Source of the DNA: JAWOGN01 sp046496815
GTDB taxonomy: Bacteria > Desulfobacterota > DSM-4660 > Desulfatiglandales > Desulfatiglandaceae
Direction of reading: 5' to 3'
Assembly: GCA_046496815.1 (NCBI GenBank)
Contig: JAWOGN010000308.1
Location: 1-7,798 of the forward strand
Length of the DNA stretch: 7,798 nt
Every line of letters starts with the position of its first letter. Positions within the stretch are counted from its first letter, which is position 1. Positions 1 through 5,846 of this stretch are shown here, one piece after another. Position numbers and translations under genes: made by a program. The notes under the pieces were generated by a model. The model saw only the letters and a list, made by a program, of their open reading frames with translations, was not told the origin of the DNA and did not search any database.

Positions 1-672
1 CCAACCTTTGAAGAATTTGCCCGCCTGGCCGCTGATTGCAGGATCGGCGGCATGCTGGGGGGAAAAGCCGGTATTCTGCATTGTCATTTAGGAGACGGCA
101 AGGACAAACTGGATCTTATCTTCAGGCTTGTAAAAGAAACGGAAATCCCTCCCACACAGGTCATCCCAACCCATTCCAATCGCAATCGTGACCTGCTGGA
201 GGAGGCCATCCAATTCATGCATCTGGGTGGTTATATCGATCTGACGGCAGACCTTGATCCGGAACCAAAACCAAACGGCCACGTGAGTGTGGCCGTTGCC
301 ATTCAACACTGCCGGGAAAAGCAAGCCCCTATCACGCAAATCACCATCAGCTCGGATAGCAATGGCAGCTTGCCTGTTTTTGATACCCAGGGCAAATTTT
401 TGAGTTTGACCATTGCGACCCAGAAGAGCCTTTTAACCAATTTTCAATACCTTATTCGAAAGGATATCGTAACCATGGAAGAAGCCGTTATGCTTTTTTC
501 CACCAATCCCGCCCTCTACTACGGATTGGACGATCTGGGAGAAATAAAAACCGGAAAACAAGCAGATGTTCTCCTTCTGGATAAGGATTACAATTTAACC
601 GGTTCATTTGCTAAAGGAAAAATAATGATGTTGGAAGGGAAATTGTTGGTCAAGGGCACATTCAGTTCATAA
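1..672 (+). CDS. iadA: Isoaspartyl (beta-aspartyl) dipeptidase, C-terminal part
   Basis: Metal-dependent amidohydrolase expected to cleave beta-aspartyl (isoaspartyl) dipeptides formed by protein ageing, in the cytoplasm. The frame is open from base 1, so the gene starts outside the window; 223 codons remain of a family that is about 390 residues long. The ATG at 52 is internal and not the true start. Counting from the first codon, HLGD (H29), PTHSNR (H58, with substrate-binding R61) and SSDSNGS (D119) match the E. coli IadA ligands His201, His230 (with Arg233) and Asp285. The carbamylated lysine and the N-terminal HxH pair would lie upstream. The C terminus has the typical amidohydrolase ending (GEIKTGKQADVLLLD, then KGKIMMLEGKLLVKGTF). 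All visible catalytic positions are intact, so this is a window truncation rather than a pseudogene. The family assignment rests on remembered sequence similarity. No partner gene is visible. Confidence 0.9.
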   Translation, partial: PTFEEFARLAADCRIGGMLGGKAGILHCHLGDGKDKLDLIFRLVKETEIPPTQVIPTHSNRNRDLLEEAIQFMHLGGYIDLTADLDPEPKPNGHVSVAVAIQHCREKQAPITQITISSDSNGSLPVFDTQGKFLSLTIATQKSLLTNFQYLIRKDIVTMEEAVMLFSTNPALYYGLDDLGEIKTGKQADVLLLDKDYNLTGSFAKGKIMMLEGKLLVKGTFSS

Positions 673-892
673 CCAGGAAGGGCGCAGGTGCGAAACCTAC
701 GAAGTGGAAACCCTGGGCTCTGGAAGCAATAGGTGTCAGGCCTACACAATTAACAATAAGGCAATCTCCGTTACAGAAGTTTAGGGTGAGTGTAGATTTT
801 CTCCAAAACTTGCATGAATGTTAAGGCGTGTGAAATGTGCAGGCCTGACACCCATGGGTGTAAATTGACTAAATTGCATTTGAGGATTTCAA
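673..892. other. Intergenic gap between iadA and the NERD-helicase
   Basis: 220 bases with no credible reading frame. Most of it (732-852) is a DNA element with terminal inverted repeats, listed separately. The first ~60 bases contain short complementary blocks (for example CCAGG at 674-678 against CCTGG at 711-715) that could fold. I could not assign them to a known RNA family. No convincing terminator for iadA is seen. Confidence 0.5.
732..852. repeat. 121-bp element with 16-bp terminal inverted repeats
   Basis: The left end GGTGTCAGGCCTACAC (732-747) and right end GTGCAGGCCTGACACC (837-852) are reverse complements with one mismatch. They enclose about 90 bases without a reading frame. The arms differ from the GTAGGTTGGGT palindromes further right, so this is a second, unrelated repeat family. 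From memory, GTGTCAGGCCTG-type ends occur around IS200-like (Y1) transposase genes in deltaproteobacterial genomes. A non-autonomous REP/BIME-like or MITE-like element is therefore the likeliest reading, but only the inverted repeat is directly observed. Confidence 0.6.
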
Positions 893-2752
893 ATGGCACA
901 AATGCACCCTGAAGATATTGGGGACTATGAGGATGCCACACAAGGTGAGAAAAGGGTATTCAGATTCTTAGAGGAAGCCGCAAGACCTCATAAGGATTTC
1001 ATCTGCTGGTATGAACCCTCCATCGGCAGTTCGGGAAAAGAGCCTGATTTTATCCTGTTCGGAAAAAAATTTGGCCTTATTATATTTGAGGTAAAAGACT
1101 GGACCTCACAACAGATCATTTCATACAACCCCCATCAATTTACCATTCTTATCTCAGGGAAACCCGAGAAAAAAACCAACCCCGACAAGCAGGCAAAGGG
1201 TTACGTCGATGCGCTCCAGGAAAGATTAAAAGCGGTTCCTGAATTTGTATCGAACCACCCGCAATACATGGGTAATTTGCAAATACCCATCGGCAGGATG
1301 GTGGTGTTTCCGAACATTTCGAAAGGTGAATATGCCGAGAGCAACTTCAAGTGGTTCATAGACTCTGAAAGATGCCTGCTCAGGGATGATCTGGCTGCTG
1401 CCGGGGAAATCCTTTGCGACACATCGGGCCGCAGGTTTCATGAACGAATCTCAAAGGTCTTTCCGTTTTCCTTCAATGGACTCACCCAGAAAGATATCGA
1501 AAAGTTGAGTTTGATTCTATGGCCGGAAGGCAGAATCGAGCTCCCTCCGCGCCGAGGACCGGGAAAAGTACGGTTTCAAAAGGAGGTGTCGAGTCTTGAT
1601 GAATCGCAGGCGAGACTGGCGTTGCGTCTTGGCCCCGGCCACCAAATCATCAAGGGACCCCCCGGAAGCGGCAAGACACTGGTTTTGGTGCACCGCTGCC
1701 ATCACCTGTGCAAATATAACCCCCGAGTCAAAACGATCCTTTTCGTCTGTTACAACATCGCCCTGGTCGGATACCTCAAGAGATTGGTCCAGGAGAAAGG
1801 ACTGGGTATCGGAACAAACGGTATCGACGTTTGCCACTTCTATGAACTTTGTGCGCGGATCCTGGGGGAACCGGTACATTACGAAAACGAGGAAGCGGAA
1901 TATTACGAACTGGTCACCCAGGAAGCCCTCGAAACGGTGTTGAAGGGCCGATCACGTGTCGAGCCGTTTGACGCCGTCCTTGTCGATGAAGGCCAGGACT
2001 TCGACGAAGGGATGCTAAGGACTCTGCTGAACTTGCTCAAACCCGGCGGCGACCTTGTCATCAGCCTGGACGCCTACCAGGATTTATACCGGAGAAAATC
2101 CTCATGGAAGTCGCTTGGAATCAAGGCCGGCGGGCGTACTCGACACCTCAAGCGGGTTTATCGCAGCACGGTGGAAATTTTCGACTCGACCCAACGGTTC
2201 ATCGGTGAAACGACGAGATCTAAAAAACGGCTCGCCCTCCTTCCCCATGACTTTGCCTTTCACGGTGAGGTACCCGAGCTGCGCCGATTTGAGAGTATGG
2301 AAAAAATCGAATCCTTTCTGGTTCATGATTTGAACCGATGCATCGAGACGGAGGGTTACAGACGATCAGAGATAGCCGTCATTTACGATGACAAAGTCTA
2401 CGGACCGAGCCGGTTTGCCTATGACAATCGGGCACTGCCGATGCGAATTCTCAACAAATTGGAGACATCCGGAATCCCGAGCGCCTGGATCTCGCAGGAT
2501 GTGAGATCCAAGGAGATGTATGACATCACAACGGATCGTGTATCCTTGATCAGCATCCACAGTTCCAAGGGCTTGGATTTTGACCTGGTTTATCTCGTCG
2601 GAATCGATCATATCCGCTTGACGGGGGATACGAAAGAGGCGCTTGTGTCACTGGTCTACGTCGCGATGACACGCGCCAAGTACAGACTGGTGATACCGTA
2701 TGTGGAAGCGACCGACCTCATAAAAAAAATTAGACAATGTCTTTCCGGGTAG
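893..2752 (+). CDS. NERD-domain nuclease / superfamily 1 helicase fusion
   Basis: A 619-residue protein with an N-terminal NERD (nuclease-related) domain and a C-terminal UvrD/Rep-like helicase. The NERD core spans about residues 17-130, with EPDFILF (D52) and IIFEVKDW (E66, K68), a D...ExK arrangement as in restriction-like nucleases. Helicase motifs: Q-motif region near Q239, Walker A GPPGSGKT (255-262), DEGQD Walker B (365-369), a motif III-like SLDAYQDLY (391-399), motif V SLISIHSSKGLDFD (551-564) and motif VI LVYVAMTRAK with R594 (587-596). All ATPase residues are present, so the enzyme looks active. ATG 893 follows a GAGG at a workable distance. It is monocistronic. Likely role: ATP-driven unwinding or translocation coupled to DNA cleavage. 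A defence or repair function is inference; the family has no single established substrate. Confidence 0.9.
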   Translation: MAQMHPEDIGDYEDATQGEKRVFRFLEEAARPHKDFICWYEPSIGSSGKEPDFILFGKKFGLIIFEVKDWTSQQIISYNPHQFTILISGKPEKKTNPDKQAKGYVDALQERLKAVPEFVSNHPQYMGNLQIPIGRMVVFPNISKGEYAESNFKWFIDSERCLLRDDLAAAGEILCDTSGRRFHERISKVFPFSFNGLTQKDIEKLSLILWPEGRIELPPRRGPGKVRFQKEVSSLDESQARLALRLGPGHQIIKGPPGSGKTLVLVHRCHHLCKYNPRVKTILFVCYNIALVGYLKRLVQEKGLGIGTNGIDVCHFYELCARILGEPVHYENEEAEYYELVTQEALETVLKGRSRVEPFDAVLVDEGQDFDEGMLRTLLNLLKPGGDLVISLDAYQDLYRRKSSWKSLGIKAGGRTRHLKRVYRSTVEIFDSTQRFIGETTRSKKRLALLPHDFAFHGEVPELRRFESMEKIESFLVHDLNRCIETEGYRRSEIAVIYDDKVYGPSRFAYDNRALPMRILNKLETSGIPSAWISQDVRSKEMYDITTDRVSLISIHSSKGLDFDLVYLVGIDHIRLTGDTKEALVSLVYVAMTRAKYRLVIPYVEATDLIKKIRQCLSG

Positions 2753-2776
2753 TGTCAAGTTTTGCGTTTATGCCAC

Positions 2777-2893
2777 ATGCCCAAGGAAGAGGCGGTTGAT
2801 TATCTATTAAGACTTCGCCGAGATGGAAAGATCATAATCAAATTAAATACAGTGGATGATTTGATTAAGACGCAAATTGAGTGGGCTTCATAA
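2777..2893 (+). CDS. Possible 38-residue ORF, or read-through tail of the helicase
   Basis: A short frame encodes a charged peptide (starts MPKEEAVDYLL, ends KTQIEWAS). It has no Shine-Dalgarno sequence. It is in the same frame as the helicase and separated from it only by that gene's TAG and eight codons, so it could be a separate micro-ORF, the tail of a formerly longer helicase, or chance. The composition looks protein-like (amphipathic, few rare residues). I do not recognise it and give it low confidence as an expressed gene. Confidence 0.2.
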   Translation: MPKEEAVDYLLRLRRDGKIIIKLNTVDDLIKTQIEWAS

Positions 2894-3052
2894 GGTATTT
2901 CCTCAGAAAAGGTTGTCTAAATAATAACAAAAGCAGGAGACACTTTATCGAGTAAAACCAGATATTTAACCACGTTTTTCTCAACTTTCACCACTGGTCC
3001 TTATAAGAAACGCGAACCTCGTTGAAATATCAAAGCCGTTTCTGGGGGTAGC
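2894..3052. other. Intergenic region containing the first copy of a 36-nt motif
   Basis: 159 bases without a gene. The right half holds a hairpin and the 36-nt motif listed at 3006-3043. No further feature is seen in the left half, which is AT-rich. Confidence 0.5.
3006..3043 (+). repeat. Structured repeat motif, copy 1
   Basis: AGAAACG (3006-3012) and CGTTTCT (3037-3043) form a perfect 7-bp stem around a 24-nt loop. The segment 3008-3043 matches 3766-3801 at 29 of 36 positions, with the shared core CTCGTTGARATATSAAAGCC. It ends just before a GGGGG ribosome-binding-type sequence and the ATG at 3053, so in a transcript it would lie in the 5' leader of the small membrane peptide gene. It may be a dispersed palindromic repeat or a cis-regulatory RNA element; the sequence alone cannot decide. 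Confidence 0.6.
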
Positions 3053-3142
3053 ATGGAAAATGGACCAATTATCATATTAGTCGTTTTCGAAATCGGTTTT
3101 GTTGCCATTGCGGCCATTTCTCTGTTGAGGAAACGGCAATAA
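3053..3142 (+). CDS. Small membrane peptide (29 aa)
   Basis: A 29-codon frame encoding a single hydrophobic helix (ENGPIIILVVFEIGFVAIAA) followed by a positive tail SLLRKRQ, as expected for an N-out/C-in one-pass membrane microprotein. A purine-rich GGGGG (3044-3048) lies 4 bases before the ATG. The stop is 12 bases before the start of the next membrane-anchored gene (3155), so the two could be co-transcribed. I do not recognise a family. Support comes from the ribosome-binding-type site, the clean transmembrane composition and the operon-like spacing. Confidence 0.45.
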   Translation: MENGPIIILVVFEIGFVAIAAISLLRKRQ

Positions 3143-3154
3143 TCGGAGGCAATT

Positions 3155-3680
3155 ATGACTGGGAGAAATTATGTTTCAATAATTCTCTTGGCCCTGGTTA
3201 CTGGCCTTACCGGTGGGTTTATCTCAAATTATTTTTTCACTGTGAGAAAAATGTGTCTGCTCAACGGGATTTGCGAGTTATTGAGGGGCATAGAGTGCTC
3301 CTTGAGCATAAAAACAGCACAGTCGACATAGATGTGTGCGCTTCTCTCCTCATCCTCGATTGAAGCTTTCAGGTAAAAAAGCATCCTTTAGTGCATTCCC
3401 AGGAAGTTTCCGTGTAGCTGATCATGGGGACCATTTGAGTTTGTATTTTTCTGAAAGCGTTCCCGGGCTTTATATCAAGAGACATGATTCAGGGTTCAAA
3501 TTCTCATTTTCGGAAAATGGTAAGCCTTGCATTGAGTTAATCGAGAACGGCATCACACGCGCTATATTGGGAAGTAAGGAATTTGAAAGCAAGGAAACCG
3601 GTACCACAATGAAACGAAAAACTGGAAGTTTAGTCTTATTGGATGAGAACGGAAAGGTTATCTGGTCGGCGCCAGAATAG
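3155..3680 (+). pseudogene. Membrane-anchored repeat protein, broken by two frameshifts
   Basis: The start at 3155 has a good GGAGG (3145-3149). The first frame encodes a transmembrane anchor (NYVSIILLALVTGLTGGFIS) but ends early at a TAG (3326-3328). The likely continuation is one frame back, reading KNVSAQRDLRVIEGHRVLLE through about 3357. It then moves back a further frame into the block 3336-3680 (for example GLYIKRHDSGFKF and GSLVLLDENGKVIWSAPE). Both shifts have the sign expected from loss of a single base; the first fits loss of one A in the run at 3247-3251, giving TVRKNVSAQ. The C-terminal DENGKVIWSAP ending is typical of a family of anchored proteins with repeated 'x-D-x-x-G-K' strands, known to me from deltaproteobacterial-type genomes and of unknown function. 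Sequencing error is an alternative to true decay. Confidence 0.65.
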
Positions 3681-3759
3681 GACTTTACAGCAACCATTAG
3701 AAAGGGGTAGGGACATCAAGCCGAAGTGGGAAACAGGGCATGCCCAGACTTTAGGTAGT

Positions 3760-3826
3760 CCGGACAAACACGATTCTCGTTGAGATATGAAAGCCGTATT
3801 TTAGCCGATATCGAGAATTTGTCCGG
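3760..3826 (+). repeat. Structured repeat motif, copy 2, in a long hairpin
   Basis: CCGGACAA (3760-3767) pairs with TTGTCCGG (3819-3826), and ATTCTCG (3773-3779) pairs with CGAGAAT (3812-3818). This gives a two-part stem with a 5-nt bulge on one side. The 36-nt motif shared with copy 1 (3766-3801) forms the left half. A further small GC hairpin, GGCCC/GGGCC (3828-3832/3836-3840), follows directly. The structure lies about 50 bases upstream of ridA and could act as its leader or as a terminator-like barrier. It has no clean U-tract directly after it, so a rho-independent terminator is not a good fit. Confidence 0.6.
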
Positions 3827-3879
3827 GGGCCCTCGGGGCCTTACAAAACCACAATTTTTTATGAAAGGAGTGTGACCCA

Positions 3880-4266
3880 ATGGCAAAAATTACATTACAG
3901 CCGGCATCAATGGATGTTCCAGCTGCACCTTATGTTCCCGGTACCAAACGGGGATCTATGGTTTTTACAGCTGGGCAGGTGGCATTCGATCGGGATGGAA
4001 ACGTAGTTGGAAAAGACGATGTGAAGGCCCAAACTCGGCAGACTCTTTTAAATCTAAAAGCCGTGCTGGAGGAAGGCGAAGCTACCTTGGCCGATGTTAT
4101 GAAGACAACGGTTTACCTGGCAGATATCGCCCACTTTGCCGACATGAATGAGGTGTATGGTGAATTTTTCGGCGATCAAAAACCTGCTCGCACCACAGTG
4201 GAGGCTCGGCTCGCCCGCCCCGAATTGTTGGTGGAAATTGAAGCCATTGCTGTCATCGCAGACTAA
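3880..4266 (+). CDS. ridA: RidA family 2-iminobutanoate/2-iminopropanoate deaminase
   Basis: A 128-residue protein of the RidA/YjgF/UK114 family, which hydrolyses reactive enamine/imine intermediates released by PLP enzymes such as threonine dehydratase. The length equals that of E. coli RidA. The signature is complete: FTAGQV near residue 30, VMKTTVYLADI, then PARTTVEARLARPELLVEIE. R104 corresponds to the substrate-carboxylate-binding Arg105, and E119 in the VEIEAIA segment to Glu120. The protein should form a cytoplasmic homotrimer with active sites at subunit interfaces. AAAGGAG (3864-3870) lies 9 bases before the ATG and supports this start. It appears to be a single-gene unit preceded by a hairpin. 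No threonine dehydratase or other PLP enzyme is next to it, so its metabolic partner is not visible. Confidence 0.93.
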   Translation: MAKITLQPASMDVPAAPYVPGTKRGSMVFTAGQVAFDRDGNVVGKDDVKAQTRQTLLNLKAVLEEGEATLADVMKTTVYLADIAHFADMNEVYGEFFGDQKPARTTVEARLARPELLVEIEAIAVIAD

Positions 4267-4387
4267 TGGATCGGAAAGGGGTTCAATTATACAACAAAAC
4301 ATGCTTAGGAGGGCAAATTTTGACCGAAAATCGCTTTCTTTGAAGGTGAATAGAGGAAGCCCGAAACATGAAAAGAGGTGAGAAAAG

Positions 4388-4570
4388 ATGCCGAGATGTA
4401 ATGGATGTGAAAAGTGTGGAGCTTGGGAACAGGAGATCAAAGAAGCTGACACGAAAGACCAGGCAGAAGCGATCATTGACGACAATTTAACCCTGTGGAA
4501 TGGCCACTGGTATTGTGAACGTTGTCTCCCTGAAGTAACGGCCCAAGAGGAAGACCAAGAGGAAGGCTAA
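4388..4570 (+). CDS. Small cysteine-rich, putative zinc-binding protein (60 aa)
   Basis: The protein begins MPRCNGCEKCGAW, with C4, C7 and C10, and has a second knuckle WYCERC with C43 and C46 after a helical, charged linker (residues 14-36). Four of these cysteines in two CxxC pairs could bind one zinc ion like a rubredoxin- or LIM-type knuckle; the fifth is spare. The C terminus is strongly acidic (QEEDQEEG). GAGGTGA (4375-4381) at 6 bases from the ATG is a strong ribosome binding site and makes expression credible. It lies 121 bases after ridA and may be co-transcribed. I do not recognise a named family; nucleic-acid or protein binding is only a guess from the fold type. Confidence 0.65.
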   Translation: MPRCNGCEKCGAWEQEIKEADTKDQAEAIIDDNLTLWNGHWYCERCLPEVTAQEEDQEEG

Positions 4571-4601
4571 ATTAGACAATCAATATAAGCTTTGTGGCTT
4601 T

Positions 4602-4633
4602 GTAGGTTGGGTGAAGCGGAGCGAAACCCAACA
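4602..4633 (+). repeat. REP palindrome, copy A
   Basis: GTAG followed by a hairpin: GTTGGGT (4606-4612) pairs with ACCCAAC (4626-4632) around a GAAGCGGAGCGAA-type loop. The GTAG tetranucleotide beside a palindrome is the established recognition signature of REP-associated tyrosine transposases. It belongs to the same family as the copies flanking the transposase at 5053-5595. Confidence 0.85.
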
Positions 4634-4667
4634 CAAGGGTGTGACATGTGAAATGCGGCATGGGAAT

Positions 4668-4773
4668 GTTGGGTTGCGCTGGATGGAGGGGGTACGAGCG
4701 ATTCTATCCCTAATTGGAAGGTATGTAGCGAGTTGGGAATCCAGATGTGTGAACTCGCTCCACCCAACCTACG
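4668..4773 (-). repeat. Expanded REP derivative, copy B
   Basis: Read on the minus strand it begins GTAGGTTGGGTGGAGCG (4773 downwards) and ends in AACCCAACA (4676-4668). These are the two halves of a REP unit separated by an extra ~70 bases. The insert contains its own perfect 8-bp stem, AGCGAGTT/AACTCGCT (4727-4734/4752-4759). It contains no reading frame of note. Confidence 0.65.
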
Positions 4774-4808
4774 CAAATCTGACAAGCCGTCTGTGATTCG
4801 TGAGCTTT

Positions 4809-4935
4809 GTAGGTTGGGTGCAGCGGATAATGTTGGGTTATGCTTGACGGATGCGATTTGACAAAATGCGTCCTTGTTACGAGAGCAGGCGGGAAGCATT
4901 CTTGCGTAGCTATTGTCATCGTTAACCCAACCTAC
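4809..4935. repeat. Composite REP with inverted end, copy C
   Basis: GTAGGTTGGGT (4809-4819) at the left and ACCCAACCTAC (4925-4935) at the right form perfect 11-bp inverted ends 127 bp apart. A second GTTGGGTTA segment (4832-4840) is complementary to the GTTAACCCAAC near the right end. This resembles two REPs in opposite orientation around a unique spacer, as in bacterial interspersed mosaic elements. Confidence 0.65.
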
Positions 4936-4981
4936 ATTCATTTGAATTGGACCATCTGCCACAGTTCACCGTTTGTAGTTC

Positions 4982-5013
4982 GTAGGTTGGGTAGAGCGAA
5001 GTGAAACCCAACA
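4982..5013 (+). repeat. REP palindrome, copy D (upstream of the transposase)
   Basis: A GTAG-headed hairpin of the same family, with GTTGGGT/ACCCAAC arms. With its flanks (AGTTC before, AACAAAATGGTTT after) it matches the copy at 5782-5813 over about 45 bases with few differences. It lies 39 bases before the transposase start. Confidence 0.85.
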
Positions 5014-5052
5014 AAATGGTTTGACGCTTAAACATTCTAGGACGCGTATTCC

Positions 5053-5595
5053 ATGCAATACCGAAGGGCATATGTCCCGGGGGGTACATTCTTCTTTACC
5101 GTGGTGACGCATCGACGTAGAACGATTTTCGCTGACCCGGCTCATATCCAGCGGTTGCGTCAGGCTTTCGCCAGGGTCATGAAAAAACATCCCTTCGTGA
5201 TTGAAGCCATTGTCGTGCTTCCTGACCACCTCCATGCCATCTGGACACTGCCCCGAGAAGACGCGGATTTCTCCCTTCGATGGAGATTGATAAAAAGCGG
5301 CTTCAGCAGGACGTATCCTCATAGAAATGAAGATGTGTTGGATTCAACGCGACGTCTGAAAGGAGAACGGACCGTATGGCAGCGACGTTTCTGGGAACAT
5401 ACGATTAGGGATGAAAATGATCTGGAGCGCCATGTCGAATACATCCATTACAATCCTGTCAAGCATGGGTTGGTGAAAGCTCCCAAGGATTATGTTCATT
5501 CAAGTTTTCACAATTACGTCCAGGCTGGGCTTGTGGATGTGAATTGGGGCGCGGGAATGAAGATTGAATTTGATGCGTCGGTAGGAAGGGAATGA
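5053..5595 (+). CDS. REP-associated tyrosine transposase (RAYT, Y1/HUH)
   Basis: A 180-residue protein of the transposase IS200-like (Y1_Tnp) superfamily, RAYT branch. These single-strand DNA endonucleases cut at GTAG next to REP hairpins through a covalent 5'-phosphotyrosine. Motifs: N-terminal YVPGGTFFFTVVTHRR (7-22), the metal-binding HUH-type pair H59-L-H61 in VLPDHLHAIW, WQRRFWEHTIRD (109-120) and YIHYNPVKHGL with the likely nucleophile Y130. The length and all core motifs are complete, so it looks active. The ribosome binding site is weak. The gene sits between a direct REP copy (4982-5013) and an inverted one (5603-5634), the usual layout in which such a domesticated, single-copy transposase is flanked by its own substrate. 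It lacks the terminal ends of an autonomous insertion sequence. Confidence 0.93.
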   Translation: MQYRRAYVPGGTFFFTVVTHRRRTIFADPAHIQRLRQAFARVMKKHPFVIEAIVVLPDHLHAIWTLPREDADFSLRWRLIKSGFSRTYPHRNEDVLDSTRRLKGERTVWQRRFWEHTIRDENDLERHVEYIHYNPVKHGLVKAPKDYVHSSFHNYVQAGLVDVNWGAGMKIEFDASVGRE

Positions 5596-5602
5596 ATCGG
5601 AA

Positions 5603-5634
5603 TGTTGGGTTTCGCTTTGCTCTACCCAACCTAC
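5603..5634 (-). repeat. REP palindrome, copy E (downstream, inverted)
   Basis: On the minus strand it reads GTAGGTTGGGTAGAGC and closes with AACCCAACA. It starts 8 bases after the transposase stop codon, in the orientation opposite to copy D. The hairpin could also serve as the 3' end of the transposase transcript. Confidence 0.85.
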
Positions 5635-5660
5635 GTTGCTTCAATATTTTTGCGGACCGA

Positions 5661-5738
5661 GAAAGTGGAATATAAAAATCCTTATCTCATTTTGATGGGG
5701 TAAAAGTGAAATAAGGAGTTCTCTGATTTACCACTTTC
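5661..5738. repeat. Nested inverted repeats between REP copies
   Basis: The outer arms GAAAGTGG (5661-5668) and CCACTTTC (5731-5738) are perfectly complementary. Inside them, TCCTTATCTCA (5679-5689) pairs with the segment 5706-5717 with one mismatch. There is no reading frame. It could be a small non-autonomous element or a structured transcript; I do not recognise it. Confidence 0.45.
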
Positions 5739-5781
5739 CACGAGGACCAAGTGCAAATTAGGTTGTGAGGAAAGTTAGTTC

Positions 5782-5813
5782 GTAGGTTGGGTAGAGCGGA
5801 GCGAAACCCAACA
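5782..5813 (+). repeat. REP palindrome, copy F
   Basis: A GTAG-headed hairpin with GTTGGGT/ACCCAAC arms and loop GAGCGGAGCGA. Its flanks (AGTTC before, AACAAAACGGTTT after) are shared with copy D, so the repeated unit is longer than the hairpin itself. Confidence 0.85.
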
Positions 5814-5846
5814 AAACGGTTTCTCCTTCCCAAAAGGTGTTTTTGT

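Noticed and set aside
1517..1879. 120-codon minus-strand open frame inside the helicase gene
   Set aside because: It lies antisense to the conserved Walker A region of a well-supported gene, has no ribosome binding site and no recognisable domain, so it is a shadow frame.
3760..3840. Rho-independent terminator before ridA
   Set aside because: The hairpins are strong but are not followed directly by a U-tract, and the repeat shared with 3008-3043 suggests another role.
4300..4381. Short frame between ridA and the cysteine-rich gene
   Set aside because: No ribosome binding site before its ATG and a low-complexity basic composition; not supported as a gene.
4054..4485. 143-codon minus-strand frame antisense to ridA and the cysteine-rich gene
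   Set aside because: Both sense genes have strong family or ribosome-binding-site support; the antisense frame shows neither.
4567..4962. 131-codon minus-strand open frame across the REP region
   Set aside because: It is made of translated REP palindromes and their spacers, has no family features, and is better explained by the repeats.
4602..5813. CRISPR array
   Set aside because: The repeats are palindromic, alternate in orientation and have irregular spacing around a Y1 transposase; these are REPs, not CRISPR repeats.
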